Under the pieces are notes generated by a model. The model did not search any database. It was not told the origin of the DNA and saw only the letters and a list, made by a program, of their open reading frames with translations. From NCBI GenBank assembly GCA_030386875.1, contig CM059562.1, forward strand, positions 20,761,360 to 20,825,359: a stretch of DNA of 64,000 nucleotides, written 5' to 3'. Position 1 is the stretch's first letter. Each line of letters opens with the position of its first letter. Of the stretch, positions 28,446 through 41,251 are shown piece by piece. This DNA is from Morinoia aosen (taxonomy: Eukaryota; Arthropoda; Malacostraca; Amphipoda; Talitridae). The position numbers were made by a program, and so were the translations under genes.

Positions 28446-29909
28446 TGTAGTGTTCTCCCCCAGGCTGCAACACGCTTCGGGCAGACTTTGAGCTATCTTT
28501 TTCGTGATAGGATAGCCCGAAGCGAGTGCCTGAGGTACAACCGTATTCGGCAGGATATGGACAACACGGGGGTAACACGGTAATTATATTGGTGACTGTT
28601 AGGTACACGGAACACGGACCATTTCATAGGGCCCTCGGTGACTACTATGAGCACTGTTCGTTACTCGTAAATTACGTAATGATTGGAACACAGCACTAAT
28701 ACGTGATGGTTGAAATACAATACTATTCGAGAAGTACGTAATGATTGAAACACAATCCTATGTGAGAATAGTACAAATATGTGGTGATTGAAGTACAATC
28801 CTATTCGAGAATGACATAAATTGAAACACAATCCTATGCGAGAATAGCACAAATACGTGATGATTGAAGCACAATCCTATTCGGGAATGACGTAATGATT
28901 GAAACACAATCCTATGCGAGAATAGCACAAATACGTGATGATTGAAGCACAATCCTATTCGGGAATGACGTAATGATTGAAACACAATCCTATGCGAGAA
29001 TAGCACAAATACGTGATGATTGAAGCAAAATCCTATTCGGGAATGACGCAATGATTGAGACACAATCCTATGCGAGAATAGTACTAATACGTGATGATTG
29101 AAATACAATCCTATTCGAGAATTACGTAATGAATGAAACAAGCACCAATAGCTGGTAACGTCCGCGAGGACGCTACGTACGAACGCAGCGGCGAGACGTG
29201 ATGATTGGTGCTACGTCGTGCGACTGTTACGAACAGGTCAGCTGGTGCTAGCGGGGCGCCGAGACGAGGCTAGTCAGCTGGGTCGGGCCCAGCCGCCACG
29301 CGGTTCACCGTGGTAGCTGGTAAGTAGCTGCGGCGAGGCTAGCCGGCCGGAGCGGGCGAGAGATGTCGTAGAGTGGCTTGGCCGACGACGCCGGCGCGGG
29401 GCGTTGCAACGTGACTTTTTTAAGGCTTTGAAACACCTTGAAGCGTCAAGACGCTACTAGGTTTAAGACCTTGCAACACCTTGGGGCGTCGATAGGCAGG
29501 GCCGGTCTCCGGAGCTTGGTGCAGGTACATGAGAGACAAAGTCGATCTCGGAAGCTAGATGCAGGAACACGAGGCTGGTGCTGGAGATGTGACTTGAACG
29601 AGGACGAGGGCTTGAGTGAGCGCGAGCCTTGTTGGGGTCGCCTTATGTAGGCCTCGAGTGCAAGCCTTGAGTCCGGGCGTGAGTCCTGATTGGTCGTGAG
29701 TTTGTGGGCCTGTGGTGCTGGAGGCAGGAAGCCGTTGTAGCTTACGGGCACCTTTTCTCATAGTCGCGAGGCGGCTTCTCTCAGGTCCCGTGTTTGGTTG
29801 ACTAGGCGCTTCGGGTCCGGAGGTGCTCTGGAACGGATGCGGTTGTAGTCTGGAGGCAGCTTTTCTCAGGTCTTGTGGAGGTCCGCGGCTTGCCGCTGGG
29901 ATCACCACA
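28446..29909 (-). repeat. 5' LTR (upper copy), with a 78-bp array at 28678-29141
   Basis: 1464 bp, the same length as the lower copy, with about 13 substitutions. It holds the same array of 78-bp units with the same number of units, so the array has been stable since insertion. Confidence 0.9.
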
Positions 29910-29913
29910 GTTC

Positions 29914-31259
29914 TTTCCATAATTAGGAGTATTTTCTCATCTTTATTTTGTTATTTCTTTCTCTTTTCTGTATTAATATTTAACGTCCGTATGACAAATA
30001 TACCATGAAATACATTTTGTGTGTACACCAATAAACAGGTTTATAGATGTGAGGGTTGTGCAAAGTTTATAATGAATTAAATTTTTGGCTAACGTTGTCT
30101 CGCTATTTCAAAATCATTCTCGAAGATGTTTTCAATCGATTTTCGGCTGAGCTGGGGGGAAAGGGGTAATTTAAGCATTGCATTTAGTCTTTTTATTTTT
30201 TCCGTGCGTTCAGCGCACACTAGCACTGAACTTTCAAATCGGAAAAAACTCTAAATTTTTGTAATTAAAATTATCATTTTGGATCAAGGCCTAATCTTCC
30301 TATATGTGCCAATTTTGTGAATATTCTCCACTCAGATGTGATATCCGGCCACAATGTTACTCCATTTTATCCCACGTACACATGTCCGTATTAGTTGAAA
30401 TAGCGGACATCCAGGTTCCATTGTTGTCAAATGAAATTCGTATTCAGCTGGAAAATATTTTCCAGCTGAATACGAATTTCATTTGACAACATGTCCGTAT
30501 AATGCTGAAGAGTTGTGTTGCTTCTTGACTATAACCTGATTTTTCTTAAAAATTTCTGTGAAGAAATTAAAAACCAGCTCATCAGCTTATTTTTAGGTTT
30601 TTCGAAGTCTTCTCTTCATTTTAGTTTTTTTTTATGCGAAAAATTTCTTAGGATTACAGTGAGCTCAGCTGTCATTTTCTGTGTAGTAGATGGTAGGTTG
30701 CTTCTATCTTTTATCTTATATATGTATTTTTTTCTAATATTTTATTTTCAATAAGTATATATATTAATATGTGTGTGTACGTGTGTAGGTATATATATGT
30801 ATCTACATAAATAGATATACATGTTTATATTTCATTTCTTTACGCAAAAACCATTCGGTTAATAAATTTTATTGCAATAGCGAAATGATTCAAAAATAGA
30901 TCTATCACTTCCCCAGAGGGCGTTTCTGTGAATCGGATTAATGTCATATATAATTAATGAAATAAAGTGCAATTTGAGCATATGAATCGTAGTAAAATTA
31001 TCTTTCTGTCCGTATGTTGTACAAGCTATGAATTTTGAAATTGAATATATGTTTGTTTACCCATTTCTACCAATATTTTGTAGATATTTGTAAATCATGA
31101 GTGGTAACCGGCTTACACTGTATCTCTATTTTATCCCATGTACCCATGTCCGCATGATGTGGTGAATATCGAGAAGATACGAAATATGTTTTTGGTGGTG
31201 ATAGGGCTTTGCATATTTTTCATTTCTCATTCAACTACCCTTGACAGAGATAGACTATT
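29914..31259. other. AT-rich flank with a repeated block
   Basis: No gene. A block at 30340-30400 (TTTATCCCACGTACACATGT) recurs at 31115-31160 (TTTATCCCATGTACCCATGT), about 760 bp apart in the same orientation. The perfect palindrome at 30423 lies between them. Confidence 0.4.
30423..30490. repeat. Perfect 68-bp palindrome
   Basis: Two 34-bp arms with no spacer and no mismatch, from GTTGTCAAATG to its complement CATTTGACAAC, centre at 30456/30457. CATGTCCGTAT occurs on each side (near 30380 and 30489) as a short direct repeat. Confidence 0.95.
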
Positions 31260-31273
31260 GGCAAGCCACGTGT

Positions 31274-31690
31274 GGTTTGTCTATTAGTACGCCTCGTATA
31301 TTTTGTCTATTAATATGCCTCGTATGGTCTATCTATTTTGTACACCTCTGATAGCTTGTCTATTAGTACACCTCGTATAGTTTGCCTATTATTATGCCTC
31401 GTATGGCTTATCTATTTGTACACCTCGGATGGTTTGTCAATTAGTACTCCTAGTATAGAACTTTTGTTAGACTACTAGCACACCACGAATGGTTTGTCTA
31501 TTAGTACGCCTCGTATATTTTGTCAAATAATATGCCTCGTATGGTCTATCTACTTGTACACCTCTGACAGTTTGTCTATTAGTACACCTCGTATAGTTTG
31601 TCTATTATTATGCCTCGTATGGCTTATCTACTTGTACACCTCGGATGGTTTGTCAATTAGTACTCCTCGTATGGAACATTTGTTTCAGGA
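31274..31690. repeat. Minisatellite with a 217-bp higher-order unit
   Basis: Units of about 28-31 bp (GTCTATTAGTACACCTCGTA-like) run through the block. A seven-unit set starting at GGTTTGTCTATTAGTACGCC repeats once, 31274 and 31491, so the array grew in 217-bp steps. No protein is suggested. Confidence 0.8.
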
Positions 31691-31723
31691 TGCCCTATAT
31701 TTAAGAAATTTTTAAAAGCCAAT

Positions 31724-32546
31724 ATGTTGGCATGTATATCATGTGACAACTTGGAAATAAACAATTTTCTTTCTTTCTTTCTTTCTTTCACTGAAAGCCT
31801 CCTTAACAACGTGAAATCGTGGTATTGCCATGACTGCCTCATACTTACTGCGAGTAAAACGGCATGCACTACTTCGAGATTAAAAAATGTATTAAAAAAA
31901 TTGTCTTCAACTTTGACGTTTGGAAACGATAAAATCGAGCTCGTGGAGAAAGTGAAAAAGGTAAGTGTTTGATTTGATGAAAATTTATCCTCAAAACCAC
32001 ATGTTGAAACAATACTCAACAAAATTAACGGGACCTTAATCATTGTTTATCTGATTAAGCACATACTTCATGTAAAGACTACGTTATTGGTTATTTCATC
32101 TTTAGCATTGTCGCGCTTTGACTACTGCAATTTAGTATGGTAAGATATACTTCAATGCCTCCAAAATGAATCGCAATAATGTACGAACTTAGCAGCCAAT
32201 GTCGTGCACAGAAGCAAATTAAAATAGGATCATGCAACTTCTTTCCCAAAGAAACTATACTAAATAATAATACCAGAAAGATTTCTCATTCACTAAGCCT
32301 CCTCTCTTTAATTCCCGCGGGGCAGAGCTGATGCAAAATTTTTTCCAATGTAAACTAATACTATTCCGGACTGAAACCCTAGTCAGAGAAATGGTCTTGT
32401 TAGCTATCACTTATCTGACCTTGGAAAAAAAGCTTTTAGTTTCAGGTGCTCTGTTGTGGAAGAATTCTTCAAGCATTTGAAAAACTTTCAAACCACGGAT
32501 GAATTCAAGGCGAACGTGTCACGCCATCTCGCATGCTTGCCACATT
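31724..32546 (+). pseudogene. Decayed LINE RT C-terminal copy
   Basis: From about 31785 the DNA follows the LINE at 21960-22740: GTGAAATCGTGGTATTGCC..., GCGAGTAAAACG..., TTTGGAAACGATAAAAT, GTTGAAACAATACTCAACAA, then TCGCGCTTTGACTACTGCAA and the tail CACGCCATCTCGCATG near 32520. Many stops and indels. A CTTTC microsatellite (31768-31789) marks its start. It is a 5'-truncated old insertion of the same LINE family as 17.4-22.9 kb. Confidence 0.75.
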
Positions 32547-32560
32547 GAACTACATACGTA

Positions 32561-33230
32561 CGTACTGTAAAACAAATTAATGCTGAAAATTCCTATGTTG
32601 TTGTTCTTCATTGCTTAATGGAATTAAATTATTACCCGTCAGCTCAAAATTATTCACTGATAGTTTAACCGAAAGGTTTAACCATCTTTTTTTTAAATTT
32701 GTAATTTATACGTAGAGATTTTGTAGCTATGTGTTACTCTCAAACACAATTAATGTCCCAATGTTTTTTTTCATTTAATATCGTATACCAATGCCTGTTT
32801 ATTTTTAGGAATAATGAGTGCATGTGGCTCTTAAAACGTTATGTGTACTTTGACTTCAACTTAGATTTTTTATGTTTCCATCCGCAGTTAAGAAACTAGT
32901 TTATTTTTCCGTCTTTAATTTGAGACATCTCTTTTTCAAGTACATGAACACTTTAGTCATTACTTTTATGAAACAGGAAGGAGCTTCCGTAGCGTTCCAA
33001 ACTAACGTGAAATTCGGATGATTCACTCACTGAACGCTCTGTGAGCAGCTGATATTTTAATGCATGAATCATGAATAACACTAATATTCAGCAAATTAGT
33101 TAGTTAACATCGCAGCCTCAAAAGCAGATTTACTGCTATCGCCGTTTGGGTCACAAGCTTACATATACCAAAATATAAATAAATACATAGAAAAGGATGC
33201 TCTAAAATATTTGCTTTTTTCAATTACTAG
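32561..33230. other. No feature recognised
   Basis: AT-rich stretch between two LINE remnants; part may be LINE 3' untranslated sequence. Confidence 0.3.
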
Positions 33231-33239
33231 TATTCACAA

Positions 33240-33415
33240 ATTTTCATTATATTATTACTATCAGATTTTGCCTACTGCAGTCTAGTCTGATGAGACATGC
33301 CTTACTATCTTTAAAAAGATTTGCAAAAATGAATGAACTTTGCTGACAAGGTTAGGCGTTAAGGTAAATACAAAAAAGCAAGATCTAGCAACCCATCTTT
33401 GAAAGAAAAGAAAAA
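33240..33415 (+). pseudogene. Decayed LINE RT fragment
   Basis: TTGCCTACTGCAGTCTAGTC, then TTGCAAAAATGAATGAACTT, matches the LINE at about 22290-22440 (Tyr-Cys-Ser-Leu-Val-Trp region). Very diverged and short. Confidence 0.55.
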
Positions 33416-33479
33416 AGAAAAAAAAAGAAAAACATTTTATTTCCAATAGAGATAGTACAAAATTACTATCATTGGTGTT

Positions 33480-35300
33480 TAAAATATCTTAAAGTTAATA
33501 CACTTAGGTGATACACACACATGGGTATTGTAATACTCACGTCACTAGTCGAAAATAAATGATTGAGGGCAATGTTCTCCTAATCTTGCTTAATCTACAT
33601 TTGATAATATATGTAATGATAATTATAACGTGCTCCATAGTTAATCTACATTTGATGATACATGTAATGATAATTATAAGAGACAACACAATTTCATAGA
33701 CGATACATTTTCATTGTGGGCTTAGAACACTTTTACAATTTACACATACATGATATGAAACTTCGCAATTCTTGGCGCCAGGAAATAATATTAGAGTTGT
33801 TTGTTTCGGAAGATGTTCAAAAATGCCATTTTAAGAAAGCACGAAAAAATTAATATACACATATAAAAGCATGAGGACTACGAAAATTACAGGATTTGTA
33901 TTTCTAATTAAACAATTTCAACATAACGGTCATTAATTGATCAGCATTTTTCTTTAATATAAATGGATGATCACACAACTAATGTATAATTTTTTACGTG
34001 AATGCTTTACAATAATAAAGAGATGACGAGTTAGGTAATGTTACAAGTTGAGAGTGAACAGAAAAAAAACATCATCTCTAGTTAAAATGCCAGTTGTCAG
34101 CTTAGTACACACATATGTGCATACATACATGTAAATGTATACACATATACATGCACATACATACCTACGCACATATATACACCTAACACACAAACGTACA
34201 CTAATACATTTCTATGCATCGAGGCAATCACAATATATGCACGTTCTATAAAAATGCTGTGCGATGTTATGAAATATAGGATAATGAGCAAAGGAAATTC
34301 GTGACAACTCTTTCAGTATATGCTGCTGCTTACAATTTTTAATGAAATATTGTAACGATGTTTTATTAAATATTGTATCGAAAGGATCATTGGTTGATAA
34401 GCATCTTATTTATCATATGTGGGTGATCGCGCAACAGATATATTTGTATCTATATATATTTTATAAATGCTGTACAATAATCAAGTGAAATGAATTATTA
34501 CGTAGTGACGCATTCACCTATCTACGTACGCATAGCGTGCACAAGTACACTTATACATAAGTAAGCATGTGCGCAAATATCAGCGTAAACTAATCAGTAT
34601 AAACTCGCATTCCAATCGAGGGAATAGGAGAAAATATCATTTATTATGGCATGAATTTTATAAAATTTCCGTACTAAAAAAAATAGGCACAAAACAGTCT
34701 ACCTTAGCCAGACACATGAAAACGATTTTTCTACAACGGTTCCCAAGTACAGAATACTTCCAGAAGCACGCGAGTCTTAGGTGCAGTTGTTATAATATAC
34801 TCTAGAGCGTAAGCGATGATATGATAATTTGCACAACACTAGCCTACCAAGAACATTTTTGGACGTGACAAAGAAAGAAACATGAATGTCCTATAAGGGT
34901 GTCATATTAGAAAAAAATCACATTATCTTTGAAATATGGCGCAAAATGCCTGCAATTGATAAATATGCAAAGGTATCACATTTTACATGTACAAGACATT
35001 TAAGCTTTGGATTGCTATACAATAATCAAATGAAATGATGTGTTGGTAGTGTTAGAATGTGGGATGTGAAAAAAAATAAAGTCTGGTATTTATTGTTTAT
35101 ATACCAGTTGCTATTCCAGTGCACACAGGTGTATTGAGCACACATGTACACCCATATACGTACACACATATACAAGTAATCATGCTTGCAAATCCCAGCG
35201 TATAGGCGATCAAATCATAATACCTACGCATACACTAAGACTGTTGTGTGATGTCTTGAATTATAAAGAAAATGAGCAAGGGAGAGTATTAAGCAATGGA
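33480..35300. repeat. Decayed repeat region related to 4.2-5.6 kb
   Basis: The block at 33520-33610 matches 4460-4560. Three similar units follow near 34000, 34460 and 35010 (for example GCTGTACAATAATCAAGTGA and GCTATACAATAATCAAATGA), each with ATACATAC-rich DNA, so the region looks like an old tandem duplication of about 0.5 kb. No coding. Confidence 0.45.
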
Positions 35301-35355
35301 GATACCAGGCAAAGTGAGATTCGTCAATACGTTTTCAGTATGTTCTGTAACTAAG

Positions 35356-35690
35356 AATTATCGCTGAGACGCTAGATTACGAATTATTTTGGCTTTAAAT
35401 TCTCTCGGTCTTTGAGGGATTTAATACTCAGGGGAAGTTTGTTCCACAGTAGGGCACCTGATATTGACAGAGCCTTCTGCCCTATGTGAGATGAACGATA
35501 GTTGACTAAGACGTTATTGTTTCTGTTCGGCTTTTGGTTGGTTACAGTGGGTGGATGGAAACGCACTATCTCAGCATTGCTCTGAGGAAGATACAACGAG
35601 GAGAATACGTATTGAGCCCTCTGCATGAGGAGGGCAAACATTAGGCTGTAGACTAAAATACCTGAATAATTACACATCTAGAAAGCCCCG
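35356..35690 (-). pseudogene. LINE C-terminal remnant, minus strand
   Basis: Reads AQYVFSSLYLPQSNAEIVRF, then NVLVNYRSSHIGQKALSIS and LLWNKLPLSIKSL, close to the C-terminus of the LINE at 22480-22740 (SSLYLPQSNAEVVKF, VLVSYRSSNVGQKALSVS). After a one-base slip it continues to a stop equivalent to that of the LINE, near 35356. Confidence 0.85.
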
Positions 35691-35945
35691 GCACGTGTTT
35701 TCTTCTCCCTATCTCTGAAAGAGTATTGCATGAGTCAAATTTCTTTCACTTGATATTTCTCACAAAAAAATCGGAGTAATGATGTCTTCGTTAGCAACCG
35801 TTCATCTGACATGGAACAAAAAGCTCACTCAATTTCAGAAGCTCTGTAGTAGAATAAGCCCCGTAAGGGTGCAAAATAATCTCTCAAACATTGAAAGAAT
35901 TCAAGACGACAGTGTCACGTCATCTCGCATCTCTGCTATTTTGAA
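35691..35945 (+). pseudogene. LINE C-terminal remnant, plus strand
   Basis: TCTTCGTTAGCAACCGTTCA, then AAAAAGCTCACTCAATTTC and GTGTCACGTCATCTCGCATC match the LINE end at 22600-22740. More decayed than the minus-strand remnant beside it; the two cover the same part of the protein and point away from each other. Confidence 0.65.
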
Positions 35946-37326
35946 TTTCATACTGTAACATTTCGTTTTTCAACATTGCTCGACTGTCAAATTTAACGAT
36001 CGCCCGTATGCCTTAACACTGCTCAATACTACTTTACGGACATTTTCTCAAAATCTGTGAAGCTGACCGTTCTATGTTTATGTTGGTTGATTTACATAAC
36101 ATAGATGAATGCCTTTCCTCCTGTATAGCATTATCGATTGCGCATTTTTGTATCGGTTTTCTTATTAAACCTACTAGGAAATCCGCATACAAAGCTTGTA
36201 TAGTACAGTTGATCACAAAACCATAATTACGCTCATTATATCAATACGCTCTTGTTTCATATTCACTAATAAAGTATAGGGGACTTCATGATAAGGAATT
36301 TATAAAATTTAATTCGTTGACTTTTTGCAGCAACTTCTTTCAAGTATATGTTTTTATTCCTTCTTTTTCCTTTTCAAAAATATTTTTTCAAGCTTTGTGA
36401 GACTTCCCTTTCTCGTTTTTGACTCTTGGGAATCTTATGTACCAGAATTATTTTCCTAAGAAAAGGAATTTTAAAAATTTGTTGTTTGTTAATGCAACTT
36501 TCCCGAACTATAGTCACGAGTTATGCTCTTGTTAATTTGTATGCACTAAAATCTAGTTTCATGTATCCGATATTTTAATTTTTAGATTTAGGCACTGAAT
36601 CATTTACTTCTATACCCACTATATGCTTTCGACGATATCAACGGCTTCTGCAGAAGCCTAAGCTCATGTGTGAATAAGAAGTGGGATTGTCATCCAAGGA
36701 ATTGACTAAGGAAGTATTCACAGTATTTATATACCTTTTGAGACCTCGCGCCTTGAGTAAAATATTCAAGAGAATAGATTTCCTTCTCTGAGTAGAATAT
36801 TTATTTTCTGCCATGGCTAATATCTACTTCTTATGGTTTGACTGTCAATTTAGGGCATTTGTGTTAAGAAAGGCTTAAAATTCAATTGATTTAAAAGAAT
36901 TTTATGCACAGACTTTTTTAGAAATGAAAGGGTTTCTTACCTTTTTTTTAATACATTGTGTAAAGTGCAGGCATAAAATTTCTCGCAGCGTGAATGTTTA
37001 TTTATTGGTTTCAGACGAATGTTTCGCTCAATATAATTTTTGAAATGTGTATATCATTTTTTTCCGTCAGTTGAATAAAAAAAATCGTTAACAGTGAGCT
37101 CGTTCACTTCGATTAGTGTCAGCTATATTCCCAGGATCCAATAACTGAACAGTAAACGTTTTGTTTAAAAATACAATTTACTTTCACTCATTATACCCTC
37201 AGCAACTGCACACAAAAAAACTTTAGCTAAAGGAAAGTCAAGGGGCTCCACTGAATTTTACTTCGCATTACAGGCCACCCCGGCTCCTCCCTTCAGGTAC
37301 CTTCTATCCGACGCACACTTCCATGC
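35946..37326. other. No feature recognised
   Basis: AT-rich DNA with no coding frame or repeat that I can name. Confidence 0.3.
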
Positions 37327-37330
37327 TTAA

Positions 37331-38512
37331 GGACACCGTCTAGGTAAAAAAAAAGTCCTTTGTTTATAGATGGATTTCTCTGAAATTTTCACAGTAGGTG
37401 TGAAATGATCCAAATATCATTTGTTATTTCGACAAAATATTTGTATCTGCACTGGATTTTTTTTTATTTTCGAAAAAATATGATAAAAAAGGGGTTTTTT
37501 TAAAATCCTACTAATTCTACAATTTTGAAGTTACAGAACCAGTACTTCGTTTTTAGATTGCTTAGATGTCTATACAACCACTCGCAATAGGGAATTTCGA
37601 TAAATTTTTTTTTGTGGATTTTGAAAAAAAAAAGAACTTTTTTTCATTTTTTTTTTCATCTCGTGTAATTTTCAAAATAATAAATTTATCAAAAAATGCT
37701 ATTGCGCCAGGATACACCTTGCTGAGCCCTATCGAATGGTATATAAACCATTCTCGTAGCTCTAAAATTGTGGAAGTAGTAGCATTTGAGAAACCAATTA
37801 TCAAGTTTCCATAAAAACGAGTTTTTTCACAAAAAAAATTGTTTTTCTTTTTATCTTTTGAACTACAGGGTTTTCTACAATGAACTCTAGAGCGTTTGTA
37901 GCTCTTTTCAAGCCCTTTCGATTGATATAATTTACATTGCTGTAGCTCTGTAACTCTGAGAAAAAATATACAACAAAAGAGAATAGGTGTAATTCATGAA
38001 AACAATTAATTTTTTTAATTTTTCATTTTTTTTCGACCAAAATACGTTTTTTTGTCAAGTCAACTCCTTTGTTTTATAGCTCTTTTCAAGCCCTTTGGAT
38101 TGGTGTGCTCGCCATAGCTGTAGCTATGATACTGCAGCTGTTATCGAGCTATGAATGAAAGCTGCGGTATCATGGATACGGCAGGACAACTAAATTCTGA
38201 AATTGTCAAAAATTATAAAAAAAATGTTTATTCAGCGTTAGAATGTTTTGTTTGAATAATGGAAGCACTTTGAGTAGCCCATTAACGAACTATAATGCCA
38301 TTCCCGCAGATAAACGCTCAATTGACTCCCAATAATGAGGGAAGAGGGTTCAAGGTCACTCCACCCCCATCGCTTTCCCCCCCTCTGGTGGGCGCACTAT
38401 TCGGAGTAGACCAAAAAGAAAAGTACCAATGGAAGCGCAAGAAAATTCTCTATAAGATGCATATATAAACAGAAAATCAACACATAACCTGATTTCTACC
38501 TAGACGGTATCC
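37331..38512. mobile_element. TTAA-flanked non-autonomous element 2
   Basis: 1182 bp with TTAA at 37327-37330 and 38513-38516. The ends are inverted: GGACACCGTCTAGGTA at left, GGATACCGTCTAGGTA at right as reverse complement (15 of 16). Inside, the block TAGCTCTTTTCAAGCCCTTT occurs twice (near 37900 and 38080). TTAA targets indicate a piggyBac-like origin. No transposase. Confidence 0.7.
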
Positions 38513-38729
38513 TTAAAGAAGAACAAGTTACACTAAGTTAGAAATCGTGATAATAATTAGAAAACCAAATATGAAATTAAATAAATATCCACACTAGCTT
38601 TAGATTAGTATCAATACAGAAATACGGCAATGAGAAATGAACAATTTAACGATTCTTCCTCTGAGGACCAGAACCCTACAGGTTCATAATTGATTGAGCG
38701 CAAGTGCTCCTGAGACACTCCACGCTTAC

Positions 38730-38801
38730 CCAGTCTGGGCCGTCAATGCGGCGGTCCAAGAAGCTCCTCACGTCCACGGGCCCATCCGGACAGGCAGCCA
38801 A
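38730..38801 (-). CDS. Candidate host exon (72 nt)
   Basis: On the minus strand a strong splice acceptor (CACCCCTGCCTCAG) precedes 24 codons that end at a strong donor (TGG|GTAAGC). Only one of the three minus frames is open throughout: LAACPDGPVDVR, then SFLDRRIDGPDW. Codon third positions are nearly all G or C in an AT-rich neighbourhood. I do not recognise the protein. A plus-strand frame is also open, so the strand choice rests on the splice sites. 38513-38729 shows nothing else. Confidence 0.4.
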
Positions 38802-41251
38802 CTGAGGCAGGGGTGTACAGTAGCTCTCAAGCGCGTAAAGCTGTAGACACTACATCATGAAATATTGCTGGACACACTGTAGAAAAATCTTTACTTGCTT
38901 GGAAACTGCAATGAAGTCTTAATGCTACTGCTTGAGGGGTGTGTCGAGCACGTATCATACGCGTTCATTTTATGTATAACATGTCTCATTAGCGGAACAC
39001 ATCGGAGAAATGCACTCGTCTCAGTTAATTATTTCTATGTAAAGCAAAATTTGAAATGTATCACATTCGGCGTTAAGTAAGTACCGCGAGCGAACTTGGG
39101 CCCAAGTGTTGTGTCTACGTCGCCAGACGTTTCCTAATCGCGCTATAGCACAGCCCTGCAGAATGCAGATCCGATTCTGCTAACTGGTGCGGGTGTTTAA
39201 AGAATCTGACGCTCAGACTGTTGTGAACTGAGGTCAGCTGCGGTCACGGATCATTAAAGTTCAACAAGCTAAGTACGTATGCTGGCGAGTGTCGGCCACA
39301 GATTTCTAAGTTTTATTTTTAATTTTCAACAAATCTAACATTGATGTGTAGAATTTTGAACAATGACATTGGTCATGTCTTAAACTCAAGGTAATGTCGT
39401 TTAAAACGTTTCCGTTTCATCGGTTCGTTTTCGTTTATCTTTAGAATTTTGAGTTTTTTTCATGCTTTTTCTGACTTATTTCGAAATAAGATAACATATT
39501 TTTACAGTTTTACTTTTAGTTGAATTAACTACTGTCATAGGCATTAGAATACCGATTGTAGTATTTAAACAAATGAAATATAAGAACAATTGTGCTTAGG
39601 ATTTTTTTACAAATCAGTAAGTTGACTTTTTGAAAGAACTCCATGGAAATACACGGTTTTTCCTTTTCTTTTTCGTTTTTTTTGCAGTTGCAATCACTTG
39701 GTCCTTTTATTTACAATTCAATTTTTGCATTCTTAATTACGCCTCTAGCTCTCCAAAAATGTTTCGTAATTAGGATCTATAGTCACTCCGTAACTGGAAG
39801 TAGAGCTACGACTTTGAACAAATAGAGGCCTGGTAAAAAGTGGATCAATTTAGACCTAAATAAAAATGTTGAAAACACTAAATAAAACTACGGTATCTTT
39901 TATTGAAAATGAAGCGCCTATGACATTCAAAATTGAAAAAAATTATGGAGGTAAAGAGTGTGGAGGGGGACATAGGTGAGAAGGTGCGAATAGCAAATTG
40001 GTCTGGTCAGTATGAATGATTAAATTCTAAATTCATGATGTTGTATCGAAAATACAAGCATGCATTCACACCATACAAATTGGCTTAACCCTATTTATAG
40101 AGAGCAGGATATGCCATGGGTGCAATCGTTCACATAGTCATAGACAGAGAGCGTTCTGTTTTCCTCCGGCACCGAGCTGCATATTCCATTAATATGTTAT
40201 GACCTTATCGGGTCTCACGTTGTTAGCATTTATGCTAACGCTTCTGTTGTGTGGAGGGTCGATCAACTGAACGAAAGTTACACTGTCATGATGTCATCTA
40301 CACTCGCATGCCTGATCAAGAAGCCATTGCAGGATGTTGAACGTCGCTTAGTCATAATTAATTAAGAATGGACTTCAGTAGCTTAATCCACTTTAAAAAT
40401 TTCCCTTGTGCTTAGAGGGCATATGCACTGGGGAGATACGTAATTATTTTTTATCCAAGCAAGAAGAAAAGGGAAAAATGAGAAGCTGAAAAAGTCAGTA
40501 TGGCAACTAAAACTAAACGAAGAAAGCCGAAAAATATTGGCGTGAAGCCTCGACTTTATATACACGTACACAGATAATTGCCAGCCATGTAAAATAAGGT
40601 TTTAGGACACATTTATACTTTTATCTTGAATTATTGTGCCTATAAACTATAGCTTCTAAAACCTGTATATTCCTTCGTTGCGTGGAAGTGTACAAATCAT
40701 AAGTTTACATATCTATTTTTGTTGGTTCACTTTCCATTATTGTTTCACGCTCGTTATTTATCAACAGTTATTTTTTTCATAAGATTTACTCTTGTTTTGT
40801 ACCGTTTTTGCGTACTTCAATTCTTCTAACAAATCCCACTGTGATTTAAGATGCCGTACTTTCCAGAAATTTTAGGCAACGAGTGTTGTTATTTTCGCTT
40901 CAGTTTTACAAATTTCTCGTTTGAAAGCTAGCACGAATATCAGTCATTTGCGTAGCAAACGCACGTGTGTCTGTTTTTTGTGATGCAGAACTCATGTTAG
41001 CGCTACTCTTTATTCTCTAGCTCTGAACATTTTTGTGATCTATAGAGATAGAACACATAAATCAACGAAGAGCTCGTACAGCAACAGAGCTGCATCAGGA
41101 GAGTTCTTATGCAACCTTCCTTTCAGCCGCGCTTGAATGCAATTGTGTTGCAAAAGGCGGGAGAAAGACCTTTCATGCTAACAGAGGCATATTCGAGCCT
41201 CTTAGAGACGAGGTCCTTTACAGACAGCTGCATGTAAGATCGTCTTTCAAG
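38802..41251. other. No feature recognised
   Basis: AT-rich DNA. A GC-richer part near 39080-39250 has open stretches on both strands but no clear exon signals. Confidence 0.3.

Larger units (their letters stand above)
22930..29909 (-). mobile_element. CsRn1-like Ty3/gypsy LTR retrotransposon
   Basis: 6980 bp on the minus strand, with 1464-bp LTRs, a 4-bp duplication GTTC (22926-22929, 29910-29913), a purine tract next to the 3' LTR and a primer-site candidate next to the 5' LTR. Gag has the unusual Cys-His-Cys-Cys finger of the CsRn1 clade, and pol has protease, RT, RNase H and integrase in order. The LTRs differ at about 13 positions (about 99% identity), so insertion is fairly recent. Gag and the protease-RT junction carry lesions, listed separately. 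No env gene. Confidence 0.9.
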
